A DNA stretch of 8,122 nt from B4-G1 sp964393895 (GTDB lineage: Bacteria; Chloroflexota; Anaerolineae; B4-G1), in the NCBI GenBank assembly GCA_964393895.1, contig CAYMWP010000176.1:1-8122 (forward strand), read 5' to 3'. Below, piece after piece: positions 5,747-8,122 of this stretch. The notes under the pieces are model-generated. The model ran no database searches. It was not told the origin of the DNA and was given only the letters and a program-made list of their open reading frames with translations. Position numbers and translations under genes: made by a program. Each line of letters starts with the position of its first letter. Position 1 is the stretch's first letter.

Positions 5747-6659
5747 GTTGATTGTCCCGTGCGAATATCTCCCGGCTGCGGTCGCCGAAGCGACCGGTCA
5801 GCCCATGACGTAGGGCCAGTGCCAGGGCCGAGGCCCGACGTCGCTGCCCGCGGATGCGCGCGCCGGCAATGGAGAGCAGGCCGAACAGCGCCCAGCGAAG
5901 AGAGAGGAAAAGCTGCCACCGGGGGTAGAGTTTGCGCACAAAGAGGAAACGATTGCGCAGAAAGTAGTAGGTATAGAAGGCTATGCGCAGCTCCGACGAA
6001 CGCCCGGTATCGTGATAAACAGTCACCGTTGGGTCAATGAGCGGCCGGTAGCCGTGACGGCGCGCCCGCAGGCAAAAGTCGGCGATCTCGCCGCTGATGA
6101 AATAATCTTCGTCGAGCAAGCCCACCCGCTCGAACACCCCTGAAGCGATCAGGATAGCCGTCCCCGGCACGTAATCCACCGGATAGGGGACCGTCTCGTC
6201 CGGGATATGGTGCATGTGGGTATCCACCTGCCACACGGGGTTCAATCCTCCGGCCGCTTGCAGGCCCATCTCTGGCGGCGGGTCGCGCAGGAGCGGCCCG
6301 ACGACGCCCGCCCCGCTGCGTTCGAGTGTCTCCAACAGGCGCTTGGCGTCACTCTCGTCAATCACCGCGTCGTTGTTGAGCAGCAAAAAGCTGGCAGTCT
6401 GTTCCTCGGCCAGAGCCTGCCGGATCGCCAGGTTATTGCCGGCGGCAAAACCCAGGTTGTGATCGCTCAGCAAGAGCCGCACGCCGGGGCACTCACGCCT
6501 TATCCGCTCGACGCTGTCGTCCTCCGAGCCGTTGTCAACGATCCAGATGGCAGGGGTCAGCGCCTCCCAAGCCTGGATCGCCCGAACCGTGGCGATGGTG
6601 TCGGTGGCGTTGTTCCAGTTGAGGATGATGACCGCCCAGTAGTGATCTGTATTCCTCAT
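5736..6659 (-). CDS. Family 2 glycosyltransferase, rhamnosyltransferase-like
   Basis: A 307-residue GT-A enzyme of family 2. Seen in order: VIILNWN (10-16) as the first strand, IVDNGSEDDS (40-49) for nucleotide binding, NLGFAAGNN (68-76), LLNNDAVI (93-100) with the DXD-equivalent Asp97, the acceptor-side stretch VPGTAILIASGVFERVGLLD (164-183), then GEIADFCLR (190-198) holding the likely catalytic Asp194, and YHDTGRSS (215-222). The order and spacing match the WbbL/rhamnosyltransferase-like branch, but the donor sugar cannot be read from sequence. A hydrophobic stretch at about 250-267 with scattered Arg may be a membrane-binding helix. The start lies four bases after the kinase stop with only a weak TGGA upstream, so translation is probably coupled to the kinase. 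Its last 11 bases overlap the methyltransferase start. Confidence 0.92.
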   Translation of the reverse strand: MRNTDHYWAVIILNWNNATDTIATVRAIQAWEALTPAIWIVDNGSEDDSVERIRRECPGVRLLLSDHNLGFAAGNNLAIRQALAEEQTASFLLLNNDAVIDESDAKRLLETLERSGAGVVGPLLRDPPPEMGLQAAGGLNPVWQVDTHMHHIPDETVPYPVDYVPGTAILIASGVFERVGLLDEDYFISGEIADFCLRARRHGYRPLIDPTVTVYHDTGRSSELRIAFYTYYFLRNRFLFVRKLYPRWQLFLSLRWALFGLLSIAGARIRGQRRRASALALALRHGLTGRFGDRSREIFARDNQHVQ

Positions 6660-6663
6660 TCCA

Positions 6664-8001
6664 TCAATAACTGTAACAACTCCCCCCGATGAACTCGCGC
6701 AGCAGTGAGTCCGGCGGGATGGGCGAATCGTCCTCGACGGGGGTTACGCTCTTCAAGAGCCTGTACACCCGCTCGGCGCGCGTGAAGGCGTCCTCGCGCA
6801 ACGGATCACCCTCGTATTGCTCCACCCATTTTTCAAAGTGATCCAGCAGTCTGACCCGCATCACGGGGAGCTCGTAGGGCAGGCCGCTGGCGACGATGTA
6901 GTCGGTCGTGTTGATGTAGGGGACGATGTGGCGCATCTCGCTCTTGCGCACATAGTGCCAGTGTTCCAGCGTCTGCTGGGGGTCGTAGGCCCGGTGTGTG
7001 GCGTCGCGCTCCATGCGGCGCATCAGCCGCAGGTCGGTCCAGCGCACGAACTTGCCCTCGGTGTCCTTCATCTGCAACAGGGGTTCGATGTAGAGTTTGA
7101 ACTTTAACTCGTCGTCAACAGAGCGCGTCATATCGGCGTACAGGCCGTGCAGGCTGTCAATGAGGATGATGTCGTGCGGCTCGATCTGCATCGGTGTGCG
7201 GTCGTCGTGTCGCTTGCCGGTCTTGAAATCGTAAAAGGGGGTCAGCACACTTTCCCCGGCGATCAGCCGCGCCAGGTGCTCGTTGATGAGTTCGAGGTCG
7301 AGCGCCTGCGGCGTCTCGAAATCGTAATCGCCGAACTCGTCCTTGGGATGGAGCTCCAGGTCGAAAAAGTAATTGTCCACGGTGAGGGGGACCAGGCTGA
7401 GTCCCACCTTCCCCAACAGATGGTTGAGCTTGGTGGTCGTGGTCGTCTTGCCGGAGGAGGAGGGGCCGGCGACGATGACGATTCTCACGTTACCGCGTTC
7501 CCTGATGATCTCGGCCGCCGTCGTGATGTCTTCGTTGTAGGCCCGGTCAGTTTCTCGCACCACCTCGGGGAACTCGCCACGCGCGATGCGGTCGTTCAAT
7601 CGCTCGACTGTGTGCAGGTCGTGATCCACGGCCCAGTTCAGGACCTCCCACAGCTTGCGCCAGGGGACGTTCTTCGAGAGGTTGACCGAGCGCATAGCCC
7701 GTTCCTTGCGCTGACGCGCTCGCTCGTCGCGGTAGAGGATGTAGGCCTTGGCCGTTTTGGCGCGCCCATTCTCGATCAGCACCTTTTCGACAATGTCCTG
7801 GATTTCTTCGATGGTGGGAGGGCGGTCGGGCGGTGTGGTCTCCTCCAGCATAACCACGACCTGGTCGGATAACTCCTCGGCGATAGAGCGGTCGCGCCCG
7901 CCCACGGCGACCGCCGCCCGGTAGATGGCGTTGGCGATGCGTTCTTGATTGAAGGGCACTATGGCCCCAGTACGTTTGACCACGTGAGTGATTCTCGTCA
8001 T
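6664..8001 (-). CDS. ATP-cone / uridine-kinase-like P-loop kinase
   Basis: A 445-residue two-part protein. Residues about 2-95 form an ATP-cone: VVKRTGAIVPFNQERIANAI (7-26), then PPTIEEIQDIVEKVLIENG (61-79) and KTAKAYILYRDER (82-94). This is the nucleotide-sensing module known from NrdR and class I and III ribonucleotide reductases. Residues about 170-445 form a phosphoribulokinase/uridine-kinase-type domain with the P-loop GPSSSGKT (179-186), catalytic-type Asp209 in VDNYF, YDFETPQALD (226-235), PFYDF (255-259), a Walker-B-like IILIDSLHGL (278-287), the Arg-rich lid RRMERDATHR (328-337) and the C-terminal LREFIGGS (434-441). The closest relatives I know are the long uridine-kinase-like proteins of Clostridia and Thermotogae, which carry a TGS domain instead. 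Uridine or cytidine phosphorylation is an inference. It starts with AGAGGT ten bases upstream and heads the glycosyltransferase operon. Confidence 0.9.
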   Translation of the reverse strand: MTRITHVVKRTGAIVPFNQERIANAIYRAAVAVGGRDRSIAEELSDQVVVMLEETTPPDRPPTIEEIQDIVEKVLIENGRAKTAKAYILYRDERARQRKERAMRSVNLSKNVPWRKLWEVLNWAVDHDLHTVERLNDRIARGEFPEVVRETDRAYNEDITTAAEIIRERGNVRIVIVAGPSSSGKTTTTTKLNHLLGKVGLSLVPLTVDNYFFDLELHPKDEFGDYDFETPQALDLELINEHLARLIAGESVLTPFYDFKTGKRHDDRTPMQIEPHDIILIDSLHGLYADMTRSVDDELKFKLYIEPLLQMKDTEGKFVRWTDLRLMRRMERDATHRAYDPQQTLEHWHYVRKSEMRHIVPYINTTDYIVASGLPYELPVMRVRLLDHFEKWVEQYEGDPLREDAFTRAERVYRLLKSVTPVEDDSPIPPDSLLREFIGGSCYSY

Positions 8002-8011
8002 ATAGTGTTTT

Positions 8012-8017
8012 ACCTCT
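8012..8017 (-). promoter_or_regulatory. Ribosome binding site of the kinase gene
   Basis: AGAGGT on the minus strand, ten bases before the ATG at 7999-8001. It supports that ATG, which also begins the expected N-terminus of the ATP-cone. I see no good -35/-10 pair in the remaining leader up to the window edge. Confidence 0.6.
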
Positions 8018-8086
8018 TGGCGGCCTTTCGATGATTATCTGCCTGGGTAGTTACTCTTGTGCTACCTTCAGCAATTCCCGTTTTGA

Positions 8087-8119
8087 AGCCGCACCGCCGT
8101 AAAACAGACGGTGCTGGCT
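8087..8119. repeat. Stem-loop upstream of the kinase gene
   Basis: AGCCGCACCG (8087-8096) pairs with CGGTGC-T-GGCT (8109-8119) as a 10-bp GC-rich stem with a single bulged T and a 12-base loop. On the minus strand no T-run follows, so it is not a clear terminator for a gene to the right. On the plus strand the window ends three bases later, so a T-run cannot be judged. It may belong to the leader of the kinase operon or to the end of an off-window gene. Confidence 0.45.
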
Positions 8120-8122
8120 AGT

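Noticed and set aside
7147..7872. A 241-codon open frame on the plus strand
   Set aside because: It lies wholly antisense to the kinase gene, whose P-loop and ATP-cone motifs are unmistakable. The translation has no recognisable motif and no ribosome site was seen; long antisense frames are expected in GC-rich DNA.
8034..8039. GATAAT on the minus strand as a -10 box for the kinase gene
   Set aside because: The hexamer is good but no -35-like sequence lies 16-18 bases upstream, nor is there a TG extension. Evidence is too thin for a promoter call.
1..8122. CRISPR arrays, insertion sequences, tRNA/rRNA genes, toxin-antitoxin or defence genes
   Set aside because: I looked for regularly spaced repeats, terminal inverted repeats with transposase, and small paired genes and found none. 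Every sizeable open frame that is not a shadow belongs to metabolic or glycan genes.

Overview
The window holds nine protein-coding genes and reads as ordinary bacterial chromosome: dense, GC-rich, Shine-Dalgarno-led, with sigma70-type promoters and one clear intrinsic terminator. I see no mobile element, CRISPR array, tRNA or rRNA. The gene content (type 2 IPP isomerase, a short-chain prenyl synthase with a plain DDxxD motif, a DUF116 protein, an ATP-cone nucleoside kinase) suggests a deep-branching, GC-rich bacterium. Chloroflexota (Anaerolineae-like) is my best guess, made from gene content only and held weakly.

Region 1 (about 102-3168, minus strand) is a four-gene operon read right to left: type 2 isopentenyl-diphosphate isomerase, a small cysteine-rich DUF116 protein, a polyprenyl (probably geranylgeranyl) diphosphate synthase, and a YjbQ/UPF0047 protein. 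Gaps of 70, 43 and 20 bases and a good promoter at the head support co-transcription. Two genes make isoprenoid precursors; the other two have no settled role in that pathway.

Region 2 (3169-3332) is a compact divergent promoter region. Two sigma70-like promoters, each with a perfect TTGACA -35 box, lie back to back, and the -35 boxes sit in the arms of a perfect 8-bp inverted repeat. One drives the isoprenoid operon leftward. The other drives a single acyl carrier protein gene (3333-3572) rightward, which ends in a strong intrinsic terminator (3607-3640). Fatty-acid and isoprenoid building blocks therefore start from one shared control region.

Region 3 (3729-8001, minus strand) is a second four-gene operon with genes overlapping or 2-4 bases apart: an ATP-cone/uridine-kinase-like P-loop kinase, a family 2 glycosyltransferase, a class I SAM-dependent methyltransferase and a GT-B (family 4-like) glycosyltransferase. 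The last three look like a small cell-surface glycan or glycolipid module. The kinase is the most unusual protein here because it joins a nucleotide-sensing ATP-cone to a nucleoside-kinase-type domain.

The two edges (1-101 and 8002-8122) hold no gene I can support, only short inverted repeats and the leader of the kinase gene. I did not find a convincing wholly new system. The best leads are the divergent promoter with its symmetric -35 boxes, the ATP-cone kinase fusion, and the DUF116 and YjbQ genes inside an isoprenoid operon.
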